Shown here: in pieces, positions 32,840 through 42,600 of the stretch
How positions within the stretch are numbered: the first letter of the stretch is position 1
How the letters are laid out: every line of letters begins with the position of its first letter
NCBI RefSeq assembly: GCF_005869935.1
Contig: NZ_SZQF01000006.1
Location: 62,001-126,000 of the forward strand
DNA length: 64,000 bases
Direction of reading: 5' to 3'
DNA from: Winogradskyella algicola
GTDB taxonomy: Bacteria > Bacteroidota > Bacteroidia > Flavobacteriales > Flavobacteriaceae
Position numbers and translations under genes: made by a program
Notes under the pieces: generated by a model
Told to the model about the DNA's origin: nothing
Database searches by the model: none
The model's input: only the letters and a program-made list of their open reading frames with translations

Positions 32840-34615
32840 TTGAAAGCCAATTCAAAATCCATAGCTGTTCTTCCTTTTGTTAATATGAGTAATGCTATTG
32901 ACAACGACTATTTCTGTGATGGTATTACCGAAGAAATTATAAATGCACTTACCAAAATAAAAGGTCTAAAAGTAATTGCAAGAACATCATCATTTGCTTT
33001 TAAAGGAAAGGATATTGATATAAGAGAAATTGGCAAACAATTGGGAGTAAGTACAATTCTTGAAGGGAGTATAAAAAAGTCTCAAGATAACATTAGAATA
33101 ACCGCACAATTAATTGACGTTAAAGACGGTATTCATTATTGGTCCAAAAAATATGACAGAAAATTAGTAAATATCTTTGATTTAGAAGATGAAATTAGCC
33201 TAGCTATTGCAAATGAAGTAAGAAACAATTTTGGACATTTTGAAGTACAAGACCATTTAATTAAGCAACCAACAAACAGTATTGATGCTTATCAATTGTT
33301 TTTAAAAGGACGTTCTTTACAATTACAATGGACACCAGAAAGTATAAAAAAGGCTATTTCCTTTTACGACAAAGCTATTGCCCTAGATAAAAATTATGCA
33401 AAAGCCTATTATGCCAATTTGCAATGCTATGGCTTATTAGCAATGTGGGCTTATATGCCATATCAAGAAGCTATGGATTTAGCCATAAGCAATCTATTAA
33501 TTGCCAAAGAAATAGACACTACTTTACCCGAATATCCGCACTCTTTTGTGGGCAAGTTTTTTTGGGGCGAATGGGATTTTAAAAACACATACATCCATAT
33601 AAAAAAAGTTTTAGCAATAAATCCAAACCATATAGATGGCTTAGAAGCTATGGCAGAATTAAGTATCTCACTTGGTTTTTTTGACAATGCGCTGTTATAT
33701 GCCAACAAACTGCTAGAGATAGATCCGCTTTCTGCAAATAATCACTACACCTTAGCGCATATTTTTTACTATCAACGTAAATTTCATAAAGCTTTAGAAA
33801 GCATAAATTACGCATTAATTCTTAATCCACATTTAGAATTAGCACATCACCTAAAATGTTTCTGTCTAATATGGCTTAATGAGGCTGAGCAGTTTAAAAC
33901 ATTTATTCAGAATACATCATTACAAGAAGAAAAAAACATGCTGTTTAATCTTATTAATAAAAAAGATGCAGTAATAACAAATGAAGCCATCCCAAAATGG
34001 TCTAGAGGAGGTAATGAAGCTACAATGCTAGTGCCATATGACGTGTTTATTCTAAGCAACTCAGATCATAAAGAACTTGGATTTTCGAGATTAAAAGAAA
34101 TGGTTAGTCAAAGACGTGGACAAATTATTAACTACAGACAAGAACCTTTTTTACAACCCTTACATAGCATAAATGGGTTCTCAGAATTACATCAGTCTAA
34201 CTTGTTTATTGACGATATTGAAGTTCCTCAAAAAGAGGAAGAAAAACTAACTTCAAACATTTTAGATAGTCACCAGATAGAAATTCTAAAAAAAGAATTG
34301 CTTAACTATTTTGAAGAGGAAGAACCTTATTTAACCCCACAGCTAAGTTTAAAATTTGTTGCTGATGTCTTAGGTTTAAACACCAATAAGATGTCGTATT
34401 TAATTAACCAGGCGTTCGATACAAATTTTAATGATTTTATTAATCAATATCGTCTCAAACATTTTAAAACTATAGCTATAGACCCTAAAAACGCGCATTT
34501 AACAATTCTTGGTTTGGCCTATGATAGTGGTTTTAACTCTAAAAGTGTTTTTAACACGTACTTTAAAAAAATAGAAGGTACTACACCCAGAGCTTGGATG
34601 AAATCTAACTCGTAG
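32840..34615 (+). CDS. TolB-like / TPR / AraC-type HTH regulator
   Basis: A 591-residue protein with three parts. Residues 1-130 are a TolB/FlgO-like domain (SIAVLPFVNMSNAIDNDYFCDGITEEI, GVSTILEGSIKKSQDNIRITAQL) of the type attached to adenylate cyclases. Residues 140-400 carry TPR-like helices (AISFYDKAIALDKNYAKAYYA). Residues 480-591 are an AraC-type DNA-binding domain (SLKFVADVLGLNTNKMSYLINQ, GFNSKSVFNTYFKKIEGTTPRAW). It is probably a transcription factor sensing a ligand or protein. Start is TTG at 32840; no earlier ATG exists in frame. It lies 100 bases before a serine hydrolase gene, its likely target. Confidence 0.87.
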   Translation: MKANSKSIAVLPFVNMSNAIDNDYFCDGITEEIINALTKIKGLKVIARTSSFAFKGKDIDIREIGKQLGVSTILEGSIKKSQDNIRITAQLIDVKDGIHYWSKKYDRKLVNIFDLEDEISLAIANEVRNNFGHFEVQDHLIKQPTNSIDAYQLFLKGRSLQLQWTPESIKKAISFYDKAIALDKNYAKAYYANLQCYGLLAMWAYMPYQEAMDLAISNLLIAKEIDTTLPEYPHSFVGKFFWGEWDFKNTYIHIKKVLAINPNHIDGLEAMAELSISLGFFDNALLYANKLLEIDPLSANNHYTLAHIFYYQRKFHKALESINYALILNPHLELAHHLKCFCLIWLNEAEQFKTFIQNTSLQEEKNMLFNLINKKDAVITNEAIPKWSRGGNEATMLVPYDVFILSNSDHKELGFSRLKEMVSQRRGQIINYRQEPFLQPLHSINGFSELHQSNLFIDDIEVPQKEEEKLTSNILDSHQIEILKKELLNYFEEEEPYLTPQLSLKFVADVLGLNTNKMSYLINQAFDTNFNDFINQYRLKHFKTIAIDPKNAHLTILGLAYDSGFNSKSVFNTYFKKIEGTTPRAWMKSNS

Positions 34616-34634
34616 TAAATCCTCATTAGTTCGT

Positions 34635-34712
34635 TTCAGATTATAATTCAGAACGATTGGCGTGACAATCTTGTGAATATTTGCATCATAATCAACAATC
34701 AAAAAACGAACA
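34635..34712 (+). promoter_or_regulatory. Shared promoter/operator of serine hydrolase locus A
   Basis: ATAATTCAGAACGATTGGC at 34643-34661 contains the -33 TTG (34657-34659). After 16 bases comes AATATTTG (34676-34683), and the leader AATCAAAAAACGAACA (34697-34712) runs up to the ATG. The same three blocks, at the same spacing, occur upstream of 37595. The regulator gene just upstream is the natural candidate to bind them. Confidence 0.6.
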
Positions 34713-34715
34713 GTT

Positions 34716-35798
34716 ATGACAACTTTACACAAATTTTTAGTGGTATTTACAACAGCTACAGTAATGCTACTTACATCTTGCTCAGAGGATGACGACAACA
34801 ACACACCAACAATCAACTACACTACTACTGAAAATTTATTGAATGAAATTAATTTTCAAGGGTATGCCATTGTAACCAAAAATGGAAATGATTTGGTACG
34901 TCAAGGGTTTGGTTTAGCAAATGAAACCACAACGTTACTACAAGATTACGAACTAGCATACCGAATTGGTTCAGTATCTAAAACGCTTACAGCAGCAGCT
35001 ATTGTTAAGTTAAACCGTGATGGTTACATTACGAGTTTTAATCAAACTTTGGATGAGTTTGATTCTGAATTTCCAAATGGTGATCAAATAACAATCGCAC
35101 ATTTATTATCGCATCAATCAGGTATTCCAGATTATCAATTTATAGTTGAAGAAGTCTTCGAACAAGGGGAAATTCTGGATGAAGAAGACATTTATGAAGT
35201 TATTACGTATTTGATTTCTGAAAACGGTCTCAACTTTGCGCCAGGCGTAAGTAAACAATACAGCAATTCAAATTACCTTATCGCAGCTTTATTAATTCAG
35301 GAATTAACTCAGATGTCTTATCATGATTATATTCAACAAAATATCTTTAACCCTTTGGAAATGAACAGCACATCCAAAGGAACTGATGCTATCAACCCTA
35401 ATACGCATGCTGAAGGTTACAAGAATGGCAACGCAAACAGCACTTACCCTATGGCTATTGCTTTTGGAGCAGGAGATTTTAGTAGCACACCAAAAGATAT
35501 GGAAACTTGGACAAATGCAGTAAAAACGAACTGGTTTTCGGCTACTGAAAAAGACGAAATATTCGCTCAAGATGTACCAAGTGGTTATGTTGACTTTGGT
35601 TTAGGTTGGTTTACAACACAAGAAGACAATACAACACTTTATTGGCATGGTGGCGATATCAATGGTTACTGGAGTATGATTGGCTTTATACCAGAATACG
35701 ATGCTACAATTGTACTATTGAGCAATAAGCAAGACGAAACTGGCATACAACGTAATACTATTATTGAACAACTATTAACAAACGAGTTTAACCAATAA
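34716..35798 (+). CDS. Serine hydrolase lipoprotein (beta-lactamase family)
   Basis: A 360-residue lipoprotein: signal MTTLHKFLVVFTTATVMLLT with lipobox TSC, then an acidic spacer (SEDDDNN). The SxxK motif is RIGSVSKTLTAAAIV, YxN is YSNSNYLIAALL, and HGG is in WHGGDINGYW. It would sit in the outer or inner membrane and act on peptides, esters or a beta-lactam; the substrate is unknown. It follows the TolB/TPR/AraC regulator and has its own promoter. An NmrA-like gene starts nine bases after its stop. Confidence 0.9.
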   Translation: MTTLHKFLVVFTTATVMLLTSCSEDDDNNTPTINYTTTENLLNEINFQGYAIVTKNGNDLVRQGFGLANETTTLLQDYELAYRIGSVSKTLTAAAIVKLNRDGYITSFNQTLDEFDSEFPNGDQITIAHLLSHQSGIPDYQFIVEEVFEQGEILDEEDIYEVITYLISENGLNFAPGVSKQYSNSNYLIAALLIQELTQMSYHDYIQQNIFNPLEMNSTSKGTDAINPNTHAEGYKNGNANSTYPMAIAFGAGDFSSTPKDMETWTNAVKTNWFSATEKDEIFAQDVPSGYVDFGLGWFTTQEDNTTLYWHGGDINGYWSMIGFIPEYDATIVLLSNKQDETGIQRNTIIEQLLTNEFNQ

Positions 35799-35807
35799 AT
35801 TACATGC

Positions 35808-36674
35808 ATGCAACATACCAACATTTTATTGGCAGGTGCTACAGGCTATTTAGGCAGGCATTTATTAAAGGTTTTAATAGAAAAACAAAACCAGGTGGTT
35901 GCTATTGTCCGTAAGCCAAATCAGATAAATAATCCTAATGAAAACTATCTAGAAATTAAACAAGCTGAAGTCACCAAACCAGGAACTCTGAGAGATATTT
36001 GCAAAGGTATAGATACGGTCATTTCAACCGTTGGTATTACGAGGCAAAAGGATGGTTTAACTTATATGGATGTCGATTATCAAGCGAATATGAATTTACT
36101 TACTGAAGCCAAAAAAAGCGGTGTAAATCATTTTGTTTACGTCTCTGCTATTAATGGCGATAAACATCGACATTTGAAAATTTTTGAAGCAAAAGAGAAG
36201 TTTGTTGACGCTTTAAAAACATCAGGATTAAATTATACCATTATTAGACCCAACGGTTTTTTCTCGGATATGAAAGACTTTTTGCAAATGGCAAAATCTG
36301 GTCGTGTGTATCTATTTGGATCAGGCAATCAAAGATTCAACCCAATTCACGGAGAGGATTTAGCAAAAGCTATTGTAGATAACTTAGAAGATTACAACAA
36401 CGAATTAACCGTTGGAGGTCCTGATATATTAAGCTTAAATGATATTAGTAAACTCGCGCTGACTTCATTAAACAAGCCTATAAAAATAGCGCATTTACCA
36501 GATTGTTTAAGACGATTTACCATTTGGATTTTAAGAACATTTACCAGCGTTAAAACCTATGGTCCTGTTGAATTTTTCCTGACCTTAACGGCAGACGATA
36601 ATATAGCACCAACCTATGGTAAACACCATTTAAAAGACTATTTTAGAGAAGAAGCCAATACACTAGAGATATGA
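35808..36674 (+). CDS. NmrA/SDR-type NAD(P)-binding protein
   Basis: A 288-residue atypical SDR of the NmrA/complex-I-assembly type. It has [18 protein letters not shown] (glycine-rich nucleotide site), the [13 protein letters not shown] strand and the loop [23 protein letters not shown] (with K but no YxxxK in place). [10 protein letters not shown] lies near the end. It may bind NAD(P) as a sensor or reduce a small molecule. It starts nine bases after the serine hydrolase stop and overlaps the acetyltransferase by four bases, so it forms an operon with both. Confidence 0.84.
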   Translation: MQHTNILLAGATGYLGRHLLKVLIEKQNQVVAIVRKPNQINNPNENYLEIKQAEVTKPGTLRDICKGIDTVISTVGITRQKDGLTYMDVDYQANMNLLTEAKKSGVNHFVYVSAINGDKHRHLKIFEAKEKFVDALKTSGLNYTIIRPNGFFSDMKDFLQMAKSGRVYLFGSGNQRFNPIHGEDLAKAIVDNLEDYNNELTVGGPDILSLNDISKLALTSLNKPIKIAHLPDCLRRFTIWILRTFTSVKTYGPVEFFLTLTADDNIAPTYGKHHLKDYFREEANTLEI

Positions 36675-37288
36675 ACATTCCAGATCCAAATACCGTTTTT
36701 CCGTTAGCTAATTATGATAAGTTGTGTTTTTTGAAAAACTACATTAACAATCCTAATATTGAGGTTGGTGACTACACCTATTATGACGATTTTGAAGATG
36801 TTTCTAATTTTGAGAAAAACGTCAAATATCATTTTGATTTTATAGGTGATAAACTCATCATTGGTAAGTTTTGCATGATTGCATCTGGTGCAACCTTTAT
36901 CATGAATGGTGGTAATCATTTAACCGAAGCCACATCAGCCTATCCGTTCGCCATATTTGGTGGTGCGTGGCAACATGCAATGGACGGCAAAACCTATCCA
37001 ACCAAAGGTAATACCGTAATTGGTAATGACGTGTGGATTGGTCACGATGCTACCATTATGCCTGGTGTAACCATTGGTGATGGCGCAATAATAGCAACAA
37101 AAGCAGTTGTTACAAAAAACGTAGAACCCTATACTATTGTTGGCGGTAATCCTGCTGAACCCATTAAAAAGCGTTTTTCTGAAGATATCATTTCTAAATT
37201 ATTAGAACTTAAATGGTGGGATTGGGATATTAAAAAAATCACAAAAACTGTAGATAAACTCACATCGCATCCCGAACAGTTGCTTTAA
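36671..37288 (+). CDS. Vat-like xenobiotic O-acetyltransferase (hexapeptide repeat)
   Basis: A 205-residue left-handed beta-helix acetyltransferase of the CatB/Vat (XAT) type. It has [45 protein letters not shown] with the catalytic His, hexapeptides [26 protein letters not shown] and the C-terminal [30 protein letters not shown]. These match Vat enzymes that acetylate streptogramin A and CatB that acetylates chloramphenicol. Host genes of this family are common in Flavobacteriaceae and need not give resistance. It overlaps the NmrA-like gene by four bases. Confidence 0.9.
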   Translation: MNIPDPNTVFPLANYDKLCFLKNYINNPNIEVGDYTYYDDFEDVSNFEKNVKYHFDFIGDKLIIGKFCMIASGATFIMNGGNHLTEATSAYPFAIFGGAWQHAMDGKTYPTKGNTVIGNDVWIGHDATIMPGVTIGDGAIIATKAVVTKNVEPYTIVGGNPAEPIKKRFSEDIISKLLELKWWDWDIKKITKTVDKLTSHPEQLL

Positions 37289-37308
37289 GATTATACTTAA
37301 GACCTAAT

Positions 37309-37445
37309 AAGAGAGGTTGTCTAAAAAGTGTGAAATCTATCATTCTGAATTTATTTCAGAATCTCAAATACTTGATTTCCCAAACACATTAGAATTTGAA
37401 ACATGTTCAGATTGACATCAATGTGATTTTTTTGACAACCTCTTT
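37309..37445. repeat. Nested palindromic (MITE-like) element, copy 2
   Basis: Outer arms AAGAGAGGTTGTC (37309) and GACAACCTCTTT (37434) form an inverted repeat. Inside is an ATCATTCTGAA...TTCAGAATCT palindrome (37339-37364). It is a relative of 10414-10552, with the same order of nested arms. It fills most of the 306-base gap 37289-37594, which otherwise holds only the promoter of 37595. Confidence 0.75.
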
Positions 37446-37496
37446 TTTTATTCAAACACTTCAAATTCAATAGTAAGTGCTGAATTTCAAAAAGGT

Positions 37497-37576
37497 TTGA
37501 AATCATAATTCAGGACGATTGGCATTCACTTCTTTAACATCTTTGTATCATCAAATAATCAATCAAAAAACGAACA
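37497..37576 (+). promoter_or_regulatory. Shared promoter/operator of serine hydrolase locus B
   Basis: ATAATTCAGGACGATTGGC at 37505-37523 (TTG 37519-37521), CATCTTTG at 37538-37545 and leader AATCAAAAAACGAACA at 37561-37576. The first block matches locus A at 23 of 27 bases counting flanks, the leader matches at 16 of 16, and the -33 to -7 spacing is 16 in both. Confidence 0.6.
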
Positions 37577-37594
37577 ATTTAAACATCAATCACA

Positions 37595-38239
37595 ATGAAA
37601 AAATTAATAATTATTTGTTTAACATTATTCACAATTCACGGTTTTGCTCAACAAATTTCAAAACAAGAAAAACACAATAACTCAGATTTAAAATACAGAG
37701 TTAGTTTTCCGGCAATTATTTTAGGAAATATTGGAAAAGGTGGAGAAAGAACTAACACACAACACATTGAATTACATGTTAAACGAGAGCTTGACGCCAA
37801 AAACATTGTTGGTGTAAAATTTGCCACTTGGCGCTTGTTTCAACCTATGGGCATTCAATGGTGGGATGGACTTACGGACAAAATAGATTCTGAAACCGAA
37901 TTTTATCCTGGTTATTTACGCGAAACAGGTGTTGGTATCTCCTATCAGCGCATGCTTTGGAAAGGACTATTTGCTTCGGTTGAAGTTTTACCGTTGTATA
38001 AAACCTATCTAGATCTTGATGAAAAGAAAATAGCCAATGGTTTTAAACTTTACAACTCATATCATATTGGTTATCATTTTGCTTTTGGTAAAAAGAAACA
38101 GTTTTTTATAGAACCACAATTTCATTGTAATGTTTGGCATTTTGATACCAATACGCCAGATTCATTTAAGCAACTTGACAATAAATGGGATTCTTATTTC
38201 CTATTTGAACCCAACCTTTATATTGGTATAAAATTTTAA
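37595..38239 (+). CDS. Hypothetical exported beta-barrel-like protein
   Basis: A 214-residue protein with signal MKKLIIICLTLFTIHGFAQQ. The mature part has alternating strands (HIELHVKRELDAKNIVGVKFATWRL, ETGVGISYQRMLWKGLFASVEVLPLYK, YHIGYHFAFGKKKQFFIEPQFH) and ends in YIGIKF, with a C-terminal Phe typical of outer-membrane barrels. No named family is recognised. The next gene, a serine hydrolase, starts 36 bases later and is likely co-transcribed. The promoter resembles that of the serine hydrolase at 34716. Confidence 0.72.
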   Translation: MKKLIIICLTLFTIHGFAQQISKQEKHNNSDLKYRVSFPAIILGNIGKGGERTNTQHIELHVKRELDAKNIVGVKFATWRLFQPMGIQWWDGLTDKIDSETEFYPGYLRETGVGISYQRMLWKGLFASVEVLPLYKTYLDLDEKKIANGFKLYNSYHIGYHFAFGKKKQFFIEPQFHCNVWHFDTNTPDSFKQLDNKWDSYFLFEPNLYIGIKF

Positions 38240-38275
38240 CTTATAAAACTATATTAAAATTCTAAAACTAACATT

Positions 38276-39400
38276 ATGAAACATCTATTTCTAAGTTTAA
38301 TATTTTTAGTTGGATTATCAGTTATTGCTCAGCAAACAACAGAAACAACAATTAAACAACGATTTAAAACCGAATTAGAAAAGGAAAATATAAAAAGTGG
38401 AATACTACACGTGTATTCTGAATCTCGTGGCATTAACATTCAGATAGCGGAAAGTAAAGAAGATTCTATTTCAATAAATCATCCATTTTATACAGCTAGC
38501 ATTACCAAAATGTTTACCGCAACAGCAATTGGTGTTTTAAAAGATCAGAATAAATTAAATTTTGAAGACAAAATCGGTCAATACTTACCAGATTCATTAG
38601 TAAATAATCTTCATGTATTGAATGGTAAAGACTATTCAAAAGGTTTAACCATTGCACATTTATTACAACACACCTCTGGTTTACCTGATTATTTTACAGA
38701 TAAAACTAACGACGGAAGTCCAAATATCATTAATCAGCTATTGGTGAATCCTAATAAAACGTGGTCTGCAGAAGAACTGATTCAGTTTTCAAAAGAAAAG
38801 ATGACACCATATTTTGTTCCTGGTGAAGGTTATCATTACACTGACACAGAGTATGTACTTTTAGCCTTAATTATTGAAAACGTCAGTGGTTTATCGTTAG
38901 ATGAATTCTTGATGCAACATATTTTTCAACCTCTAAAAATGAACAGTTCATACATTAACTTAAAATCTAAAGCTATAAATAACAAACTACCTATTGTTAA
39001 GTTTTATGCAAGTCAATATGAATTATCATCTCTTAAAAGCTTAAGTGCAGATTGGGGAGGAGGTGGTTTAGTCTCAACAACTCAAGATTTAATTGCATTT
39101 TTAAAAGCCTACAATACAGATAAAGTATTAAGAAAAGGAACGCGTGTAGCCATGCAAAATTGGATAAATGAAACAAAAGGTATGGATTACGGCTCTGGGA
39201 TAAGAAAAGTTTCTTTAGGCCAACTAACAGATACAGATAGTGATTTACAACTCATTGGTCATTCAGGTGCTACAGCTTCCTTTTTATGGTACTGCCCACA
39301 ATTAGATACTTATATTTCTGGCACATTAAACCAATTAGAGGCTTCTAAAAACGCAATGATTTTGGTTTATGATATACTAATGGCAATTCAAAGTTATTAA
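38276..39400 (+). CDS. Secreted serine hydrolase (beta-lactamase family)
   Basis: A 374-residue exported enzyme with signal MKHLFLSLIFLVGLSVIAQQ. The SxxK motif is in YTASITKMFTATAIG. The YxN position reads HYTDTEYVLLAL, so Asp replaces the usual Asn. The HxG-like motif is in LIGHSGATASF. It is a third paralogue of the family in this stretch. The Asn-to-Asp change may alter substrate choice. It is coupled to the beta-barrel gene and probably under the same promoter. Confidence 0.87.
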   Translation: MKHLFLSLIFLVGLSVIAQQTTETTIKQRFKTELEKENIKSGILHVYSESRGINIQIAESKEDSISINHPFYTASITKMFTATAIGVLKDQNKLNFEDKIGQYLPDSLVNNLHVLNGKDYSKGLTIAHLLQHTSGLPDYFTDKTNDGSPNIINQLLVNPNKTWSAEELIQFSKEKMTPYFVPGEGYHYTDTEYVLLALIIENVSGLSLDEFLMQHIFQPLKMNSSYINLKSKAINNKLPIVKFYASQYELSSLKSLSADWGGGGLVSTTQDLIAFLKAYNTDKVLRKGTRVAMQNWINETKGMDYGSGIRKVSLGQLTDTDSDLQLIGHSGATASFLWYCPQLDTYISGTLNQLEASKNAMILVYDILMAIQSY

Positions 39401-39524
39401 TATATCATTTGTAAAAATTCATATTTCAGACTAATTCACTTAAATCTAGTAATTATAGTTGCAAAAACCTTAAAATCACTAATTATTCTATAACCTAGCT
39501 TTATAGTATTTGATGTTTAAAAAA

Positions 39525-39552
39525 GCATTTCATCGATTTTTTTTGCGTTTTA
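39525..39552 (+). promoter_or_regulatory. Conserved element upstream of the M14 protein gene
   Basis: GCATTTCATCGATTTTTTTT at 39525 is matched with one difference by 44956-44977, upstream of the second giant gene. In both, the element ends about 65 bases before the ATG. No good -7 box was found here. Confidence 0.45.
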
Positions 39553-39612
39553 TGGATTTTTTTAAAATAAAATTCTATATTGGCCCCATTAATTCGTTTA
39601 ACCCCAAATCAA

Positions 39613-42600
39613 ATGAAAAAAATTACTTTAGTTCTTATTTGGACTTTATTTTCAACCGCTCTATTCTCTCAAAACCGCCCTTCTGGTAAAAGAATTGTCA
39701 TACAGGCACCAACTCACGATCAAATACATGTTTTAAAAAATGCTGGTGTTGATTTATCATGTGGATCTAACTTTTCGAATAACAACCTTATTCTTGAAGT
39801 ATCTGATAGCTTCATTGATATACTAGACGCTGAGAATTTAAATTATACTGTTTTAATTGATGATTTAACCGCTCATTTTGAAAATGTAACTTTAACAGAA
39901 TTACCTGCAGCAAAACTTGAGCTAGATCAAAAAAAGCAGATGAGCTTAGCTAATAGATCTTTGAGTATCTCTTCTGCTACCGTTGATAATTTAGTGCAAT
40001 ATGAAGGATGTTCTGAAATTGATTGGGACACTTCTGTTCCTGCAAATTTCAACCTTGGTAGTATGGCTGGGTGTTTAACCTATAGTGAGGTACTTGCAGA
40101 ATTAGATCAAATGCGTGCGCTCTATCCAAACCTAATATCAGTAAAGGCACCTATATCCACAAATCCTGCCCACAGAACACATGGTAACTCTTTTACAAAT
40201 GGTGGACAATATGCTACTTGGGCTGGGCAAGATGTTTTATATGTTAGGATATCTGACAACCCAGATACTGATGAAACCAGTGAGCCAGAGTCATTATATA
40301 CAGGAATGACACATTCTCGAGAAGTCAGTAGTATGATGAACTTAATGTATTACATGTGGTATATTCTCGAGAACTACGATTCTGACCCAGGAATTAAAAA
40401 CTTAGTAGATAATCACGAAATGTATTTTATACCTGTTGCAAACCCAGATGGTTTAATGTGGAATGAGCAAATTGCTCCTTCAGGAGGTGGACTTCAAAGA
40501 AAGAATTTAGGTCCATATAATACAGGAAACAATAATGCCAGAGGTGTAGATCTTAATAGAAACTACGACTATTTTTGGGGTTCTAATCCAATATATGGAG
40601 GTTCTTCTGGTACAACTTCTAATCAAACATACAGAGGGCCAACTGCTTTTTCTGAGCCAGAAACACAAGGTATAGAAGCATTCGTTAGCTCAAGAAATTT
40701 TATCACGGCAATGAATCATCATGCAACCTCTAACTTAATTCCACATGCCTATAATGGGTATCCTGGAGCACCATCTTCTGGAAGAGAAGATGACTTTCAT
40801 AAGTTTTGTCATGATATGACACGTTTTAATCGATATATATATGGTGAGGCTCCAGATATATTAACAATCGCTAATGGTGATATGAGTGACTGGATGCTAG
40901 GTGGTGTTGCAGACGTAAACGGCTCTACTGGTTCAGGTGAACAGATTCTAGCCTTAGCACCAGAGAATGGAGCTTGGGATGGCAGTGAAGGCGGTTTTTG
41001 GCCTAACCCTTCCGATATTGTAGATATTGCACAACGTGCCATGCGTATGAATTTTATGAATGCTTATTATAGTGGTAAATTTGCCCAGTTCCACGATTTA
41101 AATAGCTCTGACATAAATACTACTTCAGGAAATTTAAAATTTGGAATTGAATATCTTGGACAAACCTTAGGAAATATCACTTTAGATGTAAGTGCTGTTT
41201 CAAGTAATATTTTATCAATTACTCCTCCTGCAACCCAAACAGGATGGACTAAATTAGAGCAACGCGAAGTTTTTGCTTCCTTTTCTCTAGATCCATCGAT
41301 ACAACCAGATGATAAAATTGAATTTCAAATTACATTGAGTAACGATGATGGTTATGTGATGTATCAAACCAATGTAGTAAAATCTTACAATCCTACCATC
41401 CTTTTTGATGATGATGCAGACAACAATGGTTTGGCCAATTGGAATAACGGTGGTGGTACATGGAATACAACAACTGATGCTTACTCTGGTTCTACCGCAA
41501 TAACAGATAGTCCTTCTGGATCTTACGGTAACAACACAGTTCAAACCTTAACACTTAGAAATTCTGCTGCAGTAGATTTAAGTACATCAGAAACTGCTGT
41601 GGTTCAATTCTATGCTAAATGGGATCTTGAGCGTAATTTTGATTTTGTACAATTTCAAGCATCTACAGATGGTAGCAACTGGGTTGAGTTGTGTGGAAAA
41701 TATACAAAACCTGGTTCTTATTATTTAACAACTAGATACAGTAGTGGAAACAGTTCTGACACAGGACCTGGTAAAGTCACCTCGGATTTAAATCATCAAC
41801 CCGATGGCGAAGCAATATATGATGGTGATACGCAAGATAAATGGGTTATGGAAGAATTCTTAATCGATGCTTCTAATAACGCGTTTCTACTTGGCGAAGG
41901 AAACGTTAGATTTAGGTTTGTATTAGACTCAGACTCATCAAATAGAACTGACGGTTACTCTACAACTTTTGATGGATTTTCATTTGATGAATTTAAGGTA
42001 ATCGATATTAAATTGCCATGTGAGCTAATAACACCTTCAAATTTATCAGCTTCAACGATTACATCTTCAAGTGCACAACTAGATTGGGATGAAGTCACAT
42101 CTGCAACTTACGATTTAAGATATAGAGAAACAGGAACATCGACATGGACTGAAGTTTTGGATATAAACGTTGAAACCTACAATATCATAGGCTTATCAGA
42201 ACTAACACAATATGAAGTACAAGTAAGAACCAAATGTACAGCTGCAACATCCGCTTATTCAGGTTCTGAAGTATTTACAACACTTGAATTTATACCTTGT
42301 ACAGGTGTACCTATAACATCATTCCCGTATTTAGAAACTTTTGATGCAGATTTAGGTGATTGGACACAAGATTCTGGCGATGACGGGAATTGGTTACTCG
42401 ATGATAATGGAACTCCATCTGGTGGATCTGGCACTGGACCATCTGATGACATAACTGGTGGTGGACAATATCTGTATATTGAGGCATCTACCAATGGTAC
42501 ACCAGGGGAAATTGGTGGTAATGCAACTGCTATTGTAACCAGCCCTTGCTTTGTACTAAGTGATCCAAACTACAATATATTTTCATTCTATTACCATATG

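Noticed and set aside
34616..34715. Hairpin-like TTTCAGATTATAATTCAG as only a decayed repeat
   Set aside because: It resembles the GTCATTCTGAA family in part, but the matching spacing and leader at 37497 fit a promoter element better; a repeat origin is not excluded.
36671..37288. Vat-like gene as part of a mobile resistance island
   Set aside because: No transposase, integrase or resistance partner nearby; base composition and neighbours look native.
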